From contig CAZUXY010000015.1 of the NCBI GenBank assembly GCA_964624235.1, positions 11,539 to 75,538 on the forward strand: a DNA stretch of 64,000 bases. The letters are read 5' to 3'. Positions 47,873 to 57,992 of this stretch are shown here, in pieces. Position 1 is the first letter of the stretch. The number at the start of each line of letters is the position of its first letter. The notes beneath the pieces are model-generated. The model was not told the origin of the DNA. It made no database searches and saw nothing but the letters and a program-made list of their open reading frames with translations. A program made the position numbers and the translations under genes. The stretch is from CAZUXY01 sp964624235 (GTDB taxonomy: Bacteria > Spirochaetota > UBA4802 > UBA5368).

Positions 47873-48997
47873 TCAACTCCGTCCGGGAAAATATTTCGTA
47901 AGTATAACCTCGTTCCCGCATTCTTCAAAGCGGATACTGAAGACCGTTTTAACCAGATACAGCCCTATACCGTGATAGTCTTCATCGAGTTTTGTGGTGA
48001 TGACTTCTTGTTCCATTTCCAGGTACCTGCGCCAGTCGAAACCTTTGCCGTCATCTTTTACCGTGTAACACACCTTTTCCCCGTCAAGGGTGTAGTATAT
48101 GTACACTTTTCGTTTCGCCAGATACTCTTTATTGCAATCCTCAATCACACGGTCCCAGTAATTGGCACCTGACTGCATTAGGGAGGTTTTTTTCGTGAAA
48201 TCTATTTCAAGGTTACCGTGTTCCACTGCATTGATCAGCACTTCATGCAGTGCCATCTGGATGAGATGGAGTTCGTTTTTGGAAAACCATTTGCCCAGGT
48301 TGCGTGTAAGCCTGTAGGAAAGCTGATAAAGTGAACCTACGTCATTATCCATTACATAATAAGCGCTTTCGGAAACCAAGTAATTGTTCGTGATCCTGTC
48401 ATCGGGGGAAATATGACCGCTTACCAGTATGTTCTGAAGTTCTTGGTCTTTTAAAACAGGCAGCATTTTAAATGAAATGGTTTTGATATCGCCGGGAGAA
48501 CCGGCGGATGTTGAAAATGTAAAATCAGTTTCATTTCCCCTGAAAACGCTTCTGAATTTTTCCAGCAGGATATAATTCAGATTGGTTGCGTCGTTTTGCA
48601 GATCAGGGAAAAGAACGGTACGCAAAGGTTTTCCTAGCAGTTCATGTGCGGGGTCCGGAAAATGTTTTTCGAATGCCGAATTATATGTCACGATCTGACC
48701 GTACATGTTGAGAACCACGAATATCTCATCAGTGGTGTCCATCATCAGGCCTTTCCACCGGTTATCGTGCTCAAGCTGGACTATCTTCTGACTGAGTGTA
48801 TCCGTGCTTTTTTTTACCGCGAGTAAACTCAGCACAATGAGGCCGAGATAGACCAGAGAAGCGGTGATGTATACGGCAGGGTTTAATATCAAAGTTCTGG
48901 TTAAAAACAGGAACAGCATAAAGACAAAGAGCGCATGCAATGCCAGCAGCAGATGAAGGCGGTATTCGTTGAATGTCTTTTTTCCAGTTGGAGACAT
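47873..48997 (-). CDS. PAS sensor with RsbW-type ATPase domain
   Basis: A 374-residue membrane sensor. Two transmembrane helices lie at ~13-60. A PAS domain (~75-200, opening MMDTTDEIFVVLNMYGQIVTYN) follows. The C-terminal HATPase_c_2 domain shows ALHEVLINAVEHGN (N box), VKDDGKGFDW (G1) and HGIGLYLVKTVF (G2). No phospho-accepting His box is visible, so it is more like the anti-sigma/serine kinase RsbW group than a two-component kinase. No partner antagonist is next to it. Confidence 0.82.
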   Translation of the reverse strand: MSPTGKKTFNEYRLHLLLALHALFVFMLFLFLTRTLILNPAVYITASLVYLGLIVLSLLAVKKSTDTLSQKIVQLEHDNRWKGLMMDTTDEIFVVLNMYGQIVTYNSAFEKHFPDPAHELLGKPLRTVLFPDLQNDATNLNYILLEKFRSVFRGNETDFTFSTSAGSPGDIKTISFKMLPVLKDQELQNILVSGHISPDDRITNNYLVSESAYYVMDNDVGSLYQLSYRLTRNLGKWFSKNELHLIQMALHEVLINAVEHGNLEIDFTKKTSLMQSGANYWDRVIEDCNKEYLAKRKVYIYYTLDGEKVCYTVKDDGKGFDWRRYLEMEQEVITTKLDEDYHGIGLYLVKTVFSIRFEECGNEVILTKYFPGRS

Positions 48998-49417
48998 GCG
49001 GTTATTTTTCTCACCGGCCGGTTTCCGTGTTATGACGGAAATTTATTTTTTTACAAACTCATCGACTGGATGTAAGAGGCATACCGGACATCGATTCACG
49101 GCCTTCCCATCGGATTATAAATATTTTCCCGGTTTTAATACAAGAAAATATTCTAGAATGAGTTGTTAAAATAACCGGTCCTTTATATATTGATTCATAC
49201 CTTATGTGTAAAACAGGGATGCTCAAGATACGGACCGCTCTTCCTTCGGAAAAATTACTTGAATTATCAGCCTTTCTTAATGAACATGCATTTTCCTTTT
49301 ATATGGTAATATCGGGATGCTAAAGAAATCAGCAGTGTTTCTGCGGAAATATTTTGTGTGATATACTACGGGCCTCTGGTCGGCACAACAGTCTTTTACC
49401 ATCTGAAGCATGAGCTT
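48998..49417. other. Divergent intergenic region upstream of citramalate synthase
   Basis: About 420 bases between divergent genes. I see no T-box, leader-peptide codon run or strong terminator hairpin that would show attenuation of cimA, and no gene. Confidence 0.4.
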
Positions 49418-51037
49418 ATGAAAAAACAACAGATGAATCAATCAGGATCGAACATCATTATATATGATACCACCTTAAGAGACGGGGCCCAGACCTACGG
49501 CATCTCTTTTTCATTGCATGACAAAATTAGGATCGCCAGGGAACTGGACAAACTGAATATCGACTATATCGAAGGCGGTTGGCCTGGATCTAATCCCAAA
49601 GACAACGTTTTTTTTTCTGAAATACGCAAGGTTGAACTTCATCATTCCAGGATAGCTGCGTTCGGGGCGACGAAAAGGCCTCATTTTACCTATGATAACG
49701 ATGATTTGCTCCAGGCACTGGTCGGTTCCGGCGCGCAAACCCTGACCATAGTGGCAAAAACATGGGATTTTCATGTTGAAAAAGCCCTGGGTATCAGTTT
49801 AAAGGAAAATATCGATCTGATACAGGGTACGATTGCCTATCTGAAAGACCGCCGGTTCGAAGTTTTGCTGGATTGTGAACATTTTTATGATGGTTTTACA
49901 CGGCACCCTGATTACTCCCTGGAGATCGTGGAGAAGGCGATTGGCGCGGGTGTTGATATGTTGGTACTCTGCGATACCAACGGCGGTACGCTTCCCCGGG
50001 AGGCTGAGGACATTACCGGGAAGGTAGTGCGGAGTGCTGGCAGTATCCCTGTGGGTGTGCATTATCATAACGATTCCGGCGTTGCCGTCGCCAACTCGAT
50101 CGCCGCGGTACTCGCCGGCGCCCGCTCGGTACAGGGGACTATAAATGGTTACGGGGAGCGTTGCGGTAACTGTGACCTGACGGCATTTCTGCCCAATCTT
50201 ATTCTGAAGATGGGTTATGTATGCTCTTCGTCGGAAAGTCTTTCGAACCTTACCGAGGTGAGCCGCTATATAAGCGAAATAGCCAACCTTGCTCACAATG
50301 AACGTGCACCTTATGTGGGGGACAATTCCTTCGCCCACAAAGGCGGCATCCATGTATCGGCGCTGAAAAAAGATACACGGACATATGAGCATATTGATCC
50401 CGAAAAAGTCGGGAACCGACGCAAGGTGCTGATATCAGAGCTGTCGGGCAAGAGCAATATCGAGGTTAAGGCGAGGGAGATGGGAATCGACCTCAAGGAG
50501 GGGGTTGAGCTGCCGACACGCATTTTATCGCATATCAAGGAACTGGAGGATCAGGGCTTCCAGTTCGAGGCGGCTGAAGGTTCCTTCGAGCTTCTGATAC
50601 GCAAATCAACCGGCGAATACATACCCTTTTTCAATCTTAAGGGTTTCAGGGTAATTACGGAAAAGAATGAAAACAAAGTGCTGAGTTGTGAGGCTACCAT
50701 AAAGGTCGAGGTGGATAACAGGATTGAACATACGGCCGCTAACGGAAACGGACCCGTTGAGGCCCTGGACAACGCGCTCCGCAAGGCGCTGGAAAAATTC
50801 TATCCGGAGATCGGGGAACTGGCTCTGACCGATTATAAAGTACGTGTGCTTAACGAAAAGGACGGCACAGGGTCCACCGTCAGGGTTTTGATCGATCAAA
50901 AGAAGAAAATGGAACACTGGGGAACAGTAGGGGTTTCTACGAACATAATAGAAGCGTCATGGCAGGCGCTGGTGGACGGGATCGAATATATGCTTTATAA
51001 AAAGAAGAAAGCGGAAATTGAAAAGAAACGATCTTAA
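49418..51037 (+). CDS. cimA: (R)-citramalate synthase
   Basis: Condenses acetyl-CoA and pyruvate to citramalate, the threonine-independent entry to isoleucine. The 539 residues have the catalytic TIM barrel of the isopropylmalate-synthase family (IIIYDTTLRDGAQTYGISFS, DCEHFYDGF, LCDTNGGTLP, VHYHNDSGVAVANS, GTINGYGERCGNCDL) and a C-terminal LeuA dimer/feedback domain (~400-520). The order DGAQ with EHFFDG-like text is typical of CimA (TIGR00977 type) rather than LeuA. The ATG at 49418 (MKKQQMNQ) is preferred; a GTG at 49358 is possible. Confidence 0.93.
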   Translation: MKKQQMNQSGSNIIIYDTTLRDGAQTYGISFSLHDKIRIARELDKLNIDYIEGGWPGSNPKDNVFFSEIRKVELHHSRIAAFGATKRPHFTYDNDDLLQALVGSGAQTLTIVAKTWDFHVEKALGISLKENIDLIQGTIAYLKDRRFEVLLDCEHFYDGFTRHPDYSLEIVEKAIGAGVDMLVLCDTNGGTLPREAEDITGKVVRSAGSIPVGVHYHNDSGVAVANSIAAVLAGARSVQGTINGYGERCGNCDLTAFLPNLILKMGYVCSSSESLSNLTEVSRYISEIANLAHNERAPYVGDNSFAHKGGIHVSALKKDTRTYEHIDPEKVGNRRKVLISELSGKSNIEVKAREMGIDLKEGVELPTRILSHIKELEDQGFQFEAAEGSFELLIRKSTGEYIPFFNLKGFRVITEKNENKVLSCEATIKVEVDNRIEHTAANGNGPVEALDNALRKALEKFYPEIGELALTDYKVRVLNEKDGTGSTVRVLIDQKKKMEHWGTVGVSTNIIEASWQALVDGIEYMLYKKKKAEIEKKRS

Positions 51038-51204
51038 AAACTCGGTGCCAGGCACACCCTGATATAGTAAAAAAACCTTGAAAATAATGATTATGGCGGC
51101 AATAGTGAGCCGTGATAAACCGATGGGAATGGTACACCGAATACCATTTTATTGGATCGTACTGAAATCGTTTCCCGAGTATTAAAAAAATGGTTACCGG
51201 AATA

Positions 51205-52170
51205 ATGAGAATGAAAAAAATGATTATGCCTGTATTCATGCTGGTGATATTCTTATCCGGAGGTACCGGTTATCCATGGGTAACCTTCGACCGGGTAATT
51301 GCCGTGGTAAATGAAAGCCCTATAATTGAAAGCGAGGTTCTTGAAAAGCTGAGCAGAACCCATAACCGGCAGCGGCTTTCCCAGAAGCAACTGTCGTATG
51401 AGATGAGCCGGATAATAGACAGGTTGATAGAACGAAATCTTGTGGTCCAGGAAGCTCAGGAGCAGTACATCATTATCAGCGATCAGAAGATAGATCTGCA
51501 GATTAAAAAGATTATGCAGAGAATGAACATTACCAATCTTGAAGATTTTAAAAAGCGGATCGAAAAGACACAGAAGCTGCACTATGAAGACTACCGGGAA
51601 GAACTGAAGATTTCCCTGATGACCGAGCAGGTTATGTCGCTGGCAATTGGTGTTTCCCCACCCACGACCAGGGAGGCCATGGAGTGGTACAACGCCAACC
51701 GTGACAAACTCGGTTATGAAGTGCATTTGAAGCATATACTGATACGTCCGGCAAACAACACCATTGCTGAAGAAAAAAGGGTTAATGCGGAAATGAAAAA
51801 TCTTCAGCAGCTTATTGCCGGAGGGCAGTCCTTTGAATCGCTGGCAGCAAAATATTCGCAGGATCCGGGTTCGGCGGCCAAGGGGGGCGACCTTGGATGG
51901 GTCGCCCTAGCGGAACTCGATCCATATTTTGCCAACCAGGCTTTTCGTATGAACAGACCCGGACAGATATCGGGTGTGGTGAAGTCGGGGTTTGGGTATC
52001 ATCTCATTAAGTACCTTGGGAGGCGGCCGATAACCTTTGATAACGTAAAGGAGCGGATATTCAATATGCTGTTTCAGCAAAAGATGTCCGACCAGTTCGG
52101 CAAATGGATAAGGCAGCGGCGGCAGCGCTCGGAGATTAAAATTTATATGGAAAACTATGTGCGCGGATAG
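51205..52170 (+). CDS. SurA/PpiC-like periplasmic peptidyl-prolyl isomerase
   Basis: A 321-residue exported chaperone. A signal segment (MPVFMLVIFLSGGTG) is followed by a SurA-N-type helical domain (FDRVIAVVNESPIIESEV... to ~150) and one parvulin domain (~165-260: HLKHILIRP, FESLAAKYSQDPGSAAKGGDLGWV, SGFGYHLIKYLG). It probably helps outer-membrane proteins fold. Other in-frame starts at 51190 and 51211 are possible. It precedes the radical SAM gene by nine bases. Confidence 0.9.
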   Translation: MRMKKMIMPVFMLVIFLSGGTGYPWVTFDRVIAVVNESPIIESEVLEKLSRTHNRQRLSQKQLSYEMSRIIDRLIERNLVVQEAQEQYIIISDQKIDLQIKKIMQRMNITNLEDFKKRIEKTQKLHYEDYREELKISLMTEQVMSLAIGVSPPTTREAMEWYNANRDKLGYEVHLKHILIRPANNTIAEEKRVNAEMKNLQQLIAGGQSFESLAAKYSQDPGSAAKGGDLGWVALAELDPYFANQAFRMNRPGQISGVVKSGFGYHLIKYLGRRPITFDNVKERIFNMLFQQKMSDQFGKWIRQRRQRSEIKIYMENYVRG

Positions 52171-52179
52171 GAGTGCAGA

Positions 52180-53664
52180 GTGACCTCGGCAGCAGTAATC
52201 TATGTCGCCGATGGGATGGGCGACGGGGACCTGAGCTTCGAGGGGGAATACCTTCCCGATGTTTTGGGGAACAGATTGAGCAGGCTCAATGTATTTGAGA
52301 AAATAATCTACGCGGTGCCTGCGCATTACGCCGGCAAGCTTAACGGCGGCAACGGAGTATTCAGGAGGGAGGAAAAAGACGATATCTCGTTCTGGAAAAA
52401 AGTTTTTACCGAAACCGGCTCCGACAGTCTGACGAAGGTGTATGCCGACTCGCCCTTCCTGGACCCGGAAATCATCTCAGAGATGCTGAAACTGCATAAT
52501 AAATATATCGCCGAGTTCACCTATTCCGAAAATCTACCCTCTGGTTTTTCCGCTGAGATTTTTTCACGACAACTCCTGGAATCGATCCCGTCTTCAGAGA
52601 ATGCCATGCTACCTCTGGGTGAGGTTATTCGGTCAAATATAAACCAGTTCGATGCCGAGCTTTTTTATAAAGAACCGGACATTCGGGACAAGCGTCTGAG
52701 TTTCCGCTCGGGGGAACCCAGGGAAAAAAGGATCATGGAGAAACTCCTGAAGACAGCAGGAACGGTTCCACGCTATACTGAGTTGAAATCCCTCATCGAA
52801 AAAGCGCCCGAGACCCTGTTTGTGGGTCCTTCTTTCATCGAAGTGGAACTGACCGGCAGGTGCGATCTGGACTGTATCTTCTGCTACAGAACCAGGTTGA
52901 AGAAATCCCGCGGGGACATGGAAAAAGATCTCTACTTGAAACTGCTCCGGGATCTGCGGGAAATCGGGCTTCCTTATTCGGTATGCATGGGCGGTTCAGG
53001 CGAACCGATGATGCATAAAAATTTCTATGAAATTATGGAAAAATCCCTGGCAGAAGATATATTAAAAAATCTTGTCATCGAAACCAACGGTATTTATGCG
53101 GATACAAATTTTGCAGGCTTTTTCAACAGTACCGGTGATAAAAGGGTTTATCTCATCGTGAATATCAATGGTTACAACGGGGAAACCTATGGCAACCTGC
53201 ATGGAAAGGATTATTTCGACACCGTAAGCAGAAATATCCTTTCGTTGAAAGAAAAGAACGGCGACAGAGAAAACCTCTATGTGCAGATCATGAAGATAAA
53301 CGAAACCGAATCATTTCTCGATCAGTATTATGATTTCTGGGAAAAACACAGGGTACCTGTAATACTGCAGAAGCAGAACACCTTCCTGGGAAAAATCCAG
53401 GACCGGCGTTATTCCGATCTTTCCCCTCTTGAACGCATACCCTGCTGGCACCTGCAGCGGGACCTTGCGGTACTGTCTGACGGACATGTCGGCTTTTGCA
53501 AACAGGATATCGACGGTGAAGCGAGCAGGGGTGATCTCAACAACGAATCGCTGGGTAATATCTGGGAAAAATCACTTCCCGCTTTTTTAAATGATTACAA
53601 GAAAAACTATCCCCTTAAACCGGATTGTGTCTCCTGCGACGAGTGGTATACATTTAATCTCTAA
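52180..53664 (+). CDS. Radical SAM/SPASM protein of spirochaetal ('spiro-SPASM') type
   Basis: A 494-residue protein. The start is GTG 52180 with GGAG upstream. Residues ~1-200 resemble a nucleotidyl-transferase fold (AAVIYVADGMGDG, VYADSPFLDPEIISEM, GFSAEIFSRQLL). The radical SAM core starts ~220 with Cys228-x3-Cys232-x2-Cys235, the [4Fe-4S] ligands, followed by CMGGSGEPMMH. Cysteines near the C-terminus (IPCWHLQRD, GFCKQD, CVSCDEWY) form a SPASM-type auxiliary cluster region. The layout fits the family called spiro-SPASM in spirochaetes; its reaction is not known. It is followed by SpsF- and SpsG-like genes. Confidence 0.82.
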   Translation: MTSAAVIYVADGMGDGDLSFEGEYLPDVLGNRLSRLNVFEKIIYAVPAHYAGKLNGGNGVFRREEKDDISFWKKVFTETGSDSLTKVYADSPFLDPEIISEMLKLHNKYIAEFTYSENLPSGFSAEIFSRQLLESIPSSENAMLPLGEVIRSNINQFDAELFYKEPDIRDKRLSFRSGEPREKRIMEKLLKTAGTVPRYTELKSLIEKAPETLFVGPSFIEVELTGRCDLDCIFCYRTRLKKSRGDMEKDLYLKLLRDLREIGLPYSVCMGGSGEPMMHKNFYEIMEKSLAEDILKNLVIETNGIYADTNFAGFFNSTGDKRVYLIVNINGYNGETYGNLHGKDYFDTVSRNILSLKEKNGDRENLYVQIMKINETESFLDQYYDFWEKHRVPVILQKQNTFLGKIQDRRYSDLSPLERIPCWHLQRDLAVLSDGHVGFCKQDIDGEASRGDLNNESLGNIWEKSLPAFLNDYKKNYPLKPDCVSCDEWYTFNL

Positions 53665-53704
53665 TTACTTAAAAAAACCTGATAATCGAAAACAGAGAAA
53701 ACCG

Positions 53705-54478
53705 ATGGTTGTAAACGGTGTCCGAAACGGCAAAAAGATAAAGCCACAGGTGACGGCCATTATTCAGGCCAGGATGCAGTCTAAACGGCTGCCAGGAAAA
53801 TCCATGCTGGATCTGGCGGGTAAGCCCCTGCTCGCACATGTCATTGAAAGGGCCCAGGCCATAGAGGGAATGGAAAAAGTCGTGATGGCGACATGTCATG
53901 GTGACGAGAACAGGGCAATTATTGAACTTGCTACTGCAATGGGAGTGCATGTTTTTATCGGCTCACAGGTTAATGTGCTCGAACGGTACTACCTTGCGGC
54001 CAGGGAGTACGGTGGCGACTACGTGGCCCGGATAACCGGTGACAACCCCTTTACCGATCCTGAATACGCCTCGATGTCGCTGGAAATCGCGATGGAAACC
54101 TGTGCGGATCTTTGCGCCATACCGAACCTTCCCCTGGGAACGGCGGTGGAGATTATTAAAAAAGAGGCACTGGAAGAAGCTTACCGTCAGGGAGTGAAGC
54201 CCTATCACAGGGAACACGTTACCCCGTTTATTAAAGAGCATCCGGAACTTTTCCATATTGAGAGACCTCTGGTGAATTTTAAGAATCCTTTTCCCGACAT
54301 GCGGCTGACCGTGGATACACCGGAAGATTACCAGTTCGCAAAAGCAGTCTATAAGGAAACTTATCGCGGTACCATCGTACCTCTTTCAGAAATTGTCGCG
54401 TTTATAAAAGCGAACCCCGATCTTATGCAGCTCAACAGCCGAATCAAACAACGCCCCATGGACCATGCGGAAACCTAG
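53705..54478 (+). CDS. SpsF-like cytidylyltransferase
   Basis: A 257-residue nucleotide-sugar transferase of the CMP-KDO/NeuA-like fold, as in spore-coat polysaccharide protein SpsF. Marks are TAIIQARMQSKRLPGK (nucleotide-binding loop), ARITGDNPFTDPE (metal Asp), and REHVTPFIKEHPE, then RLTVDTPEDYQFAK. It would activate an acidic sugar with CTP for surface glycans. The ATG at 53705 is preferred; upstream starts lie inside the SPASM gene. It sits between the spiro-SPASM and SpsG-like genes. Confidence 0.85.
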   Translation: MVVNGVRNGKKIKPQVTAIIQARMQSKRLPGKSMLDLAGKPLLAHVIERAQAIEGMEKVVMATCHGDENRAIIELATAMGVHVFIGSQVNVLERYYLAAREYGGDYVARITGDNPFTDPEYASMSLEIAMETCADLCAIPNLPLGTAVEIIKKEALEEAYRQGVKPYHREHVTPFIKEHPELFHIERPLVNFKNPFPDMRLTVDTPEDYQFAKAVYKETYRGTIVPLSEIVAFIKANPDLMQLNSRIKQRPMDHAET

Positions 54479-54499
54479 CATGAACCGGTACCGGCAGGT

Positions 54500-55438
54500 A
54501 TGAACGGATCTCGACACATCACGGTTGCCGTCAAAACCTCCTGGAACCAGGAATTCGGCAACGGTCACATACAGCGGATGGCGGCGCTGATATGGCATTG
54601 TTTCAATGAGCGGGATATAGAAGCTTTTCTCTGGAATTCAGAAACACCTGTTTTCTTCAGCAATGAGATGCGTGAGCGGGTTTTTGAAAAAAAACCGATG
54701 GACCTTATAATACGGGACATGCGTGATTCAACACCGTTTCAGATGAATGAATTAAAACGGTATGCGCCGGTCCTCGCTGTTGATGATCTGGGTGAAGGAA
54801 GATCAGGTGCCGATTATTTCATTGACCTGCTGCCTGTCCCTTCATGCCGGGAGTACACTTTCCCAAAGTGCTTCCTCTATGGTTATACTTTTTACCGTTC
54901 CCTGGAAAATATCCGGAAAAAAAGATACGACCGATGGATCGATGTTGCCTTTTACCCTGGAAGTTCCGGTAGTGGGGGATATGTCAACAGGATCAGCTCA
55001 CTTCTTCCCGAAAATACCTGTCTTGCAGTCCTCGGGGGGGATAGATGCACTGTGATACAAAATGGTAAAGTCATTGAAGATGCAAAACCTCGTGAATACG
55101 GAGAGATTCTTCTTTCATCGCGTTTGCTGATTGCGCATTTCGGCATCACTCTCTACGAAGCGCGTGCTGCCGGTTGCCGGGTGGTTGCCCTCAATCCAAC
55201 TGAATATCATTCCAGACTGGCTGATTGCTCCCCTGTTTCACTGGAATTGCTTAATCTGGGTACCAGTGATAATCTGGATTTGGAAAAAACCGCGCAGGTT
55301 TTACATAGCGAACTTGAAAAACAGTCTGCGGTAAAAACCGATGCAGGCGAAGTGTATGAAAAGGTCAGGGGAAATTTTTCAGCTTTTTGCCGTATACTCC
55401 GTCAGATTGCCGCTTCCGGTAAGAGACCAGAATTGTAA
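54500..55438 (+). CDS. SpsG/PseG-like glycosyl or nucleotide-sugar hydrolase
   Basis: A 312-residue GT-B-fold protein. The N-terminal loop GNGHIQRM matches the GxGHxxR motif of SpsG and PseG, where it binds the nucleotide sugar. LIAHFGITLYEARAAGCRVVALNPTEYH matches the C-terminal nucleotide-binding part. PseG removes UDP in pseudaminic acid synthesis. With SpsF next door a role in acidic surface-sugar synthesis is likely, but the exact sugar is unknown. Confidence 0.8.
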   Translation: MNGSRHITVAVKTSWNQEFGNGHIQRMAALIWHCFNERDIEAFLWNSETPVFFSNEMRERVFEKKPMDLIIRDMRDSTPFQMNELKRYAPVLAVDDLGEGRSGADYFIDLLPVPSCREYTFPKCFLYGYTFYRSLENIRKKRYDRWIDVAFYPGSSGSGGYVNRISSLLPENTCLAVLGGDRCTVIQNGKVIEDAKPREYGEILLSSRLLIAHFGITLYEARAAGCRVVALNPTEYHSRLADCSPVSLELLNLGTSDNLDLEKTAQVLHSELEKQSAVKTDAGEVYEKVRGNFSAFCRILRQIAASGKRPEL

Positions 55439-55466
55439 TTACAAAGAGACTTCACGAGTAGAATCG

Positions 55467-57413
55467 ATGGGAGACAGTGTCTGTGATAAAATTTTAAAGG
55501 CTCATCTGGTCGATGGAAACCTGGGCCCGGGGAATGAAATCGGTATATCCATTGATCAGACCCTAACCCAGGACGCCACCGGTACAATGGCGTATCTCCA
55601 GTTCGAAGCAATGGGTATTCCGCGTGTAAGAACCGAACTCTCGGTTTCCTATGTGGACCACAATACACTCCAGACGGGATTTGAGAATTCCGATGACCAC
55701 AGGTATCTGCAGAGCATGAATGCGTCGTACGGTATTTACTTTTCCAGGGCGGGTAACGGGATATGCCACCAGGTTCATCTTGAACGTTTCGGGCGACCTG
55801 GCGCGACCCTGCTTGGTTCGGACTCACATACACCTATGAACGGAGCACTCGGGATGATAGCGATCGGAGCGGGAGGCCTGGATGTTGCCGTGGCGATGGG
55901 AGGCGGACCTTTTTATCTCGTCTGTCCACGGGTGGTGAATATAGTACTTAAAGGAGCGCTTCGCTCCGGTGTCAGCGCCAAGGACGTTATCCTGAAGGTG
56001 CTTGAGATATTAACCACCAGGGGTAATGTGGGGATGGTGCTGGAGTACACGGGCCCCGGGATCAGGGGTCTGTCGGTGCCTGAAAGGGCCACCATCACCA
56101 ACATGGGTGCGGAGATCGGCGTTACCACCTCGGTATTCCCCAGCGATGAGGTGACCAGAAGTTTTTTAATGGCCCAGGGCAGGGAGACGGTCTGGAAAGA
56201 AATAATACCCGATCACGATGCCCGTTACGATCGCACTCTCGAGATTGATCTTTCCATGCTGGAGCCCATGGTTGCGTGCCCCCATTCTCCCGACAACATA
56301 AAAAAAGTCGCCGATATCCAGGGAATGAAAATCGACCAGGTGGCCATCGGCAGTTGTACCAATTCATCGTATAAAGACCTCACCATAGTTGCCAAGATAT
56401 TGAAGGACAAAAAAATACACCCCGGCGTTAGCTTCGTTGTGGCGCCCGGTTCCCGCCAAGTGTTTGAAATGATAGCGCGCGACGGTTCGCTGGCGGATCT
56501 GATCTCGAGCGGGGCGCGCATCATGGAATCGACATGCGGGTTTTGCATCGGTGCCGGCCAGGCCCCTCCTACGGGCGGGATATCGCTGAGAACCAGTAAC
56601 CGTAACTTCGAAGGACGTTCAGGCACACTGACGGCCCAGGTTTACCTTACCAGTCCGGAGACCGCGGCTTGTTCGGCGATTAAGGGATACCTGGTTAACC
56701 CTGTTGATGTCATCGATATCGATACGCGTTCTCTGCCGGTGCCCGAAAAATTCCTGATAGATGACTCCATGATTATCCCTCCGTCAGAACAAAAGGAGAG
56801 AATCATTAGAGGTCCCAATATAGGGGAACCGCCCCGTACGGAACAGTTAAAAGATTATATGGAGATGGTCATAGGACTCAAGGTGGGCGATAATATCACC
56901 ACAGATCATATCATGCCCGCGGGCCCTCGCCTTATTTTTCGTTCGAATATACCAAAATACGCGGAGTTCGTTTTCGAGCAGGTGGACCCGGGATTCGCAC
57001 GGAGTACATTGGACCTTCGAAACCAGGGCATCTACACCGCGGTGCTTGCGGGAAAAAGTTATGGACAGGGATCAAGCCGTGAACACGCCGCGATATGCCC
57101 CATGCATCTGGGCGTACGCGTGGTTGTTGCGAAATCATTCGAACGGATTCATTCGGCGAACCTGATCAATTTCAGCATACTTCCTCTGGTGCTGGAAAAT
57201 GAAAGTGATTACGACCTTCTCGAAAGCGGCATGCGCTTCTCGTTGTCGGGAATCAGGGAACTGGTTGAAAACGGGGGCGTGGTTACCGTTTCAACCGGCG
57301 GACATGATATCAGGCTTCTGCTTAATATTACCGAACGGCAGAGGGGTATTTTACTGGAGGGAGGGCTGCTTAATTTCACACGGAAGCGGATGGGTCCCGA
57401 TCATATCGATTAG
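55467..57413 (+). CDS. acnA: Aconitate hydratase
   Basis: Interconverts citrate and isocitrate using a [4Fe-4S] cluster. The 648 residues are of the shorter aconitase form. Cluster ligands are Cys297 (GSCTNSS), Cys357 and Cys360 (STCGFCIGAG). GSDSHTPMNGALGM lies near residue 115, and the swivel domain (~470-648) has GKSYGQGSSREHAA. The ATG at 55467 is chosen because the upstream extension overlaps the SpsG gene and is not aconitase-like. Its 3' end overlaps the convergent HNH gene by 63 bases. Confidence 0.94.
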   Translation: MGDSVCDKILKAHLVDGNLGPGNEIGISIDQTLTQDATGTMAYLQFEAMGIPRVRTELSVSYVDHNTLQTGFENSDDHRYLQSMNASYGIYFSRAGNGICHQVHLERFGRPGATLLGSDSHTPMNGALGMIAIGAGGLDVAVAMGGGPFYLVCPRVVNIVLKGALRSGVSAKDVILKVLEILTTRGNVGMVLEYTGPGIRGLSVPERATITNMGAEIGVTTSVFPSDEVTRSFLMAQGRETVWKEIIPDHDARYDRTLEIDLSMLEPMVACPHSPDNIKKVADIQGMKIDQVAIGSCTNSSYKDLTIVAKILKDKKIHPGVSFVVAPGSRQVFEMIARDGSLADLISSGARIMESTCGFCIGAGQAPPTGGISLRTSNRNFEGRSGTLTAQVYLTSPETAACSAIKGYLVNPVDVIDIDTRSLPVPEKFLIDDSMIIPPSEQKERIIRGPNIGEPPRTEQLKDYMEMVIGLKVGDNITTDHIMPAGPRLIFRSNIPKYAEFVFEQVDPGFARSTLDLRNQGIYTAVLAGKSYGQGSSREHAAICPMHLGVRVVVAKSFERIHSANLINFSILPLVLENESDYDLLESGMRFSLSGIRELVENGGVVTVSTGGHDIRLLLNITERQRGILLEGGLLNFTRKRMGPDHID

Positions 57414-57959
57414 TTTTACATTAACGGAACAGAAGGGCATCCAGCCTCTCTTGTGGGCTTTTTCGGTATTAATAACCAGATGCGGCATGTATTCAGGTTC
57501 AAAGGGTTCACGGAGTATATTCCATCCGATTTCATGCAACAGACGGTTCCCCTTGCGGCTGTTGCACCACCGGCATGCGCATACAAGGTTCATCCAGCTT
57601 GAAAAACCCGATTTCAGGGATTTGCCCGTCAGGTGTTCCCATCTGCTGCGGGGGATGATGTGGTCCACCGTAAGGTACTTCATTGAATAGCGTTTCCCGC
57701 AGTACTGGCACTTCATGTCATCCCGGTAAATGACGTTCAGTTTCGAAAAATTGACCTTTTTTGAAGGGAAACTGCTGTACCCCTTGAGAGAGATTACCGA
57801 GGGGATCCTTATCGACATCGACGGTGAGCGGACATAGTTATCTTCTTCAACCACGGGTATGGCTTTATCGGCGGTCAGAAGACAGATCGCTTCCTTTACC
57901 GAGGTGATCCTCAGCGGTATGAATCCTGTGTTCAGCACCAGTACTTCTGAGTTCAGCAT
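57351..57959 (-). CDS. HNH endonuclease family protein
   Basis: A 202-residue protein with a C-terminal HNH nuclease fold: KCQYCGKRYSMKYLTVDHIIPRS, then NLVCACRWCNSRKGNR. It has both zinc-binding CxxC pairs and the catalytic DH. The N-terminal ~70 residues (SEVLVLNTGFIPLRITSVKEAICLL) are typical of chromosomal HNH proteins that stand alone in many bacteria and are not linked to phage. DNA repair or turnover is plausible, but no partner is adjacent. It overlaps the convergent aconitase by 63 bases. Confidence 0.88.
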   Translation of the reverse strand: MLNSEVLVLNTGFIPLRITSVKEAICLLTADKAIPVVEEDNYVRSPSMSIRIPSVISLKGYSSFPSKKVNFSKLNVIYRDDMKCQYCGKRYSMKYLTVDHIIPRSRWEHLTGKSLKSGFSSWMNLVCACRWCNSRKGNRLLHEIGWNILREPFEPEYMPHLVINTEKAHKRGWMPFCSVNVKLIDMIGTHPLPCEIKQPSLQ

Positions 57960-57992
57960 ACCGACTACACCGTCCCGTCATGGAGAAATAAA

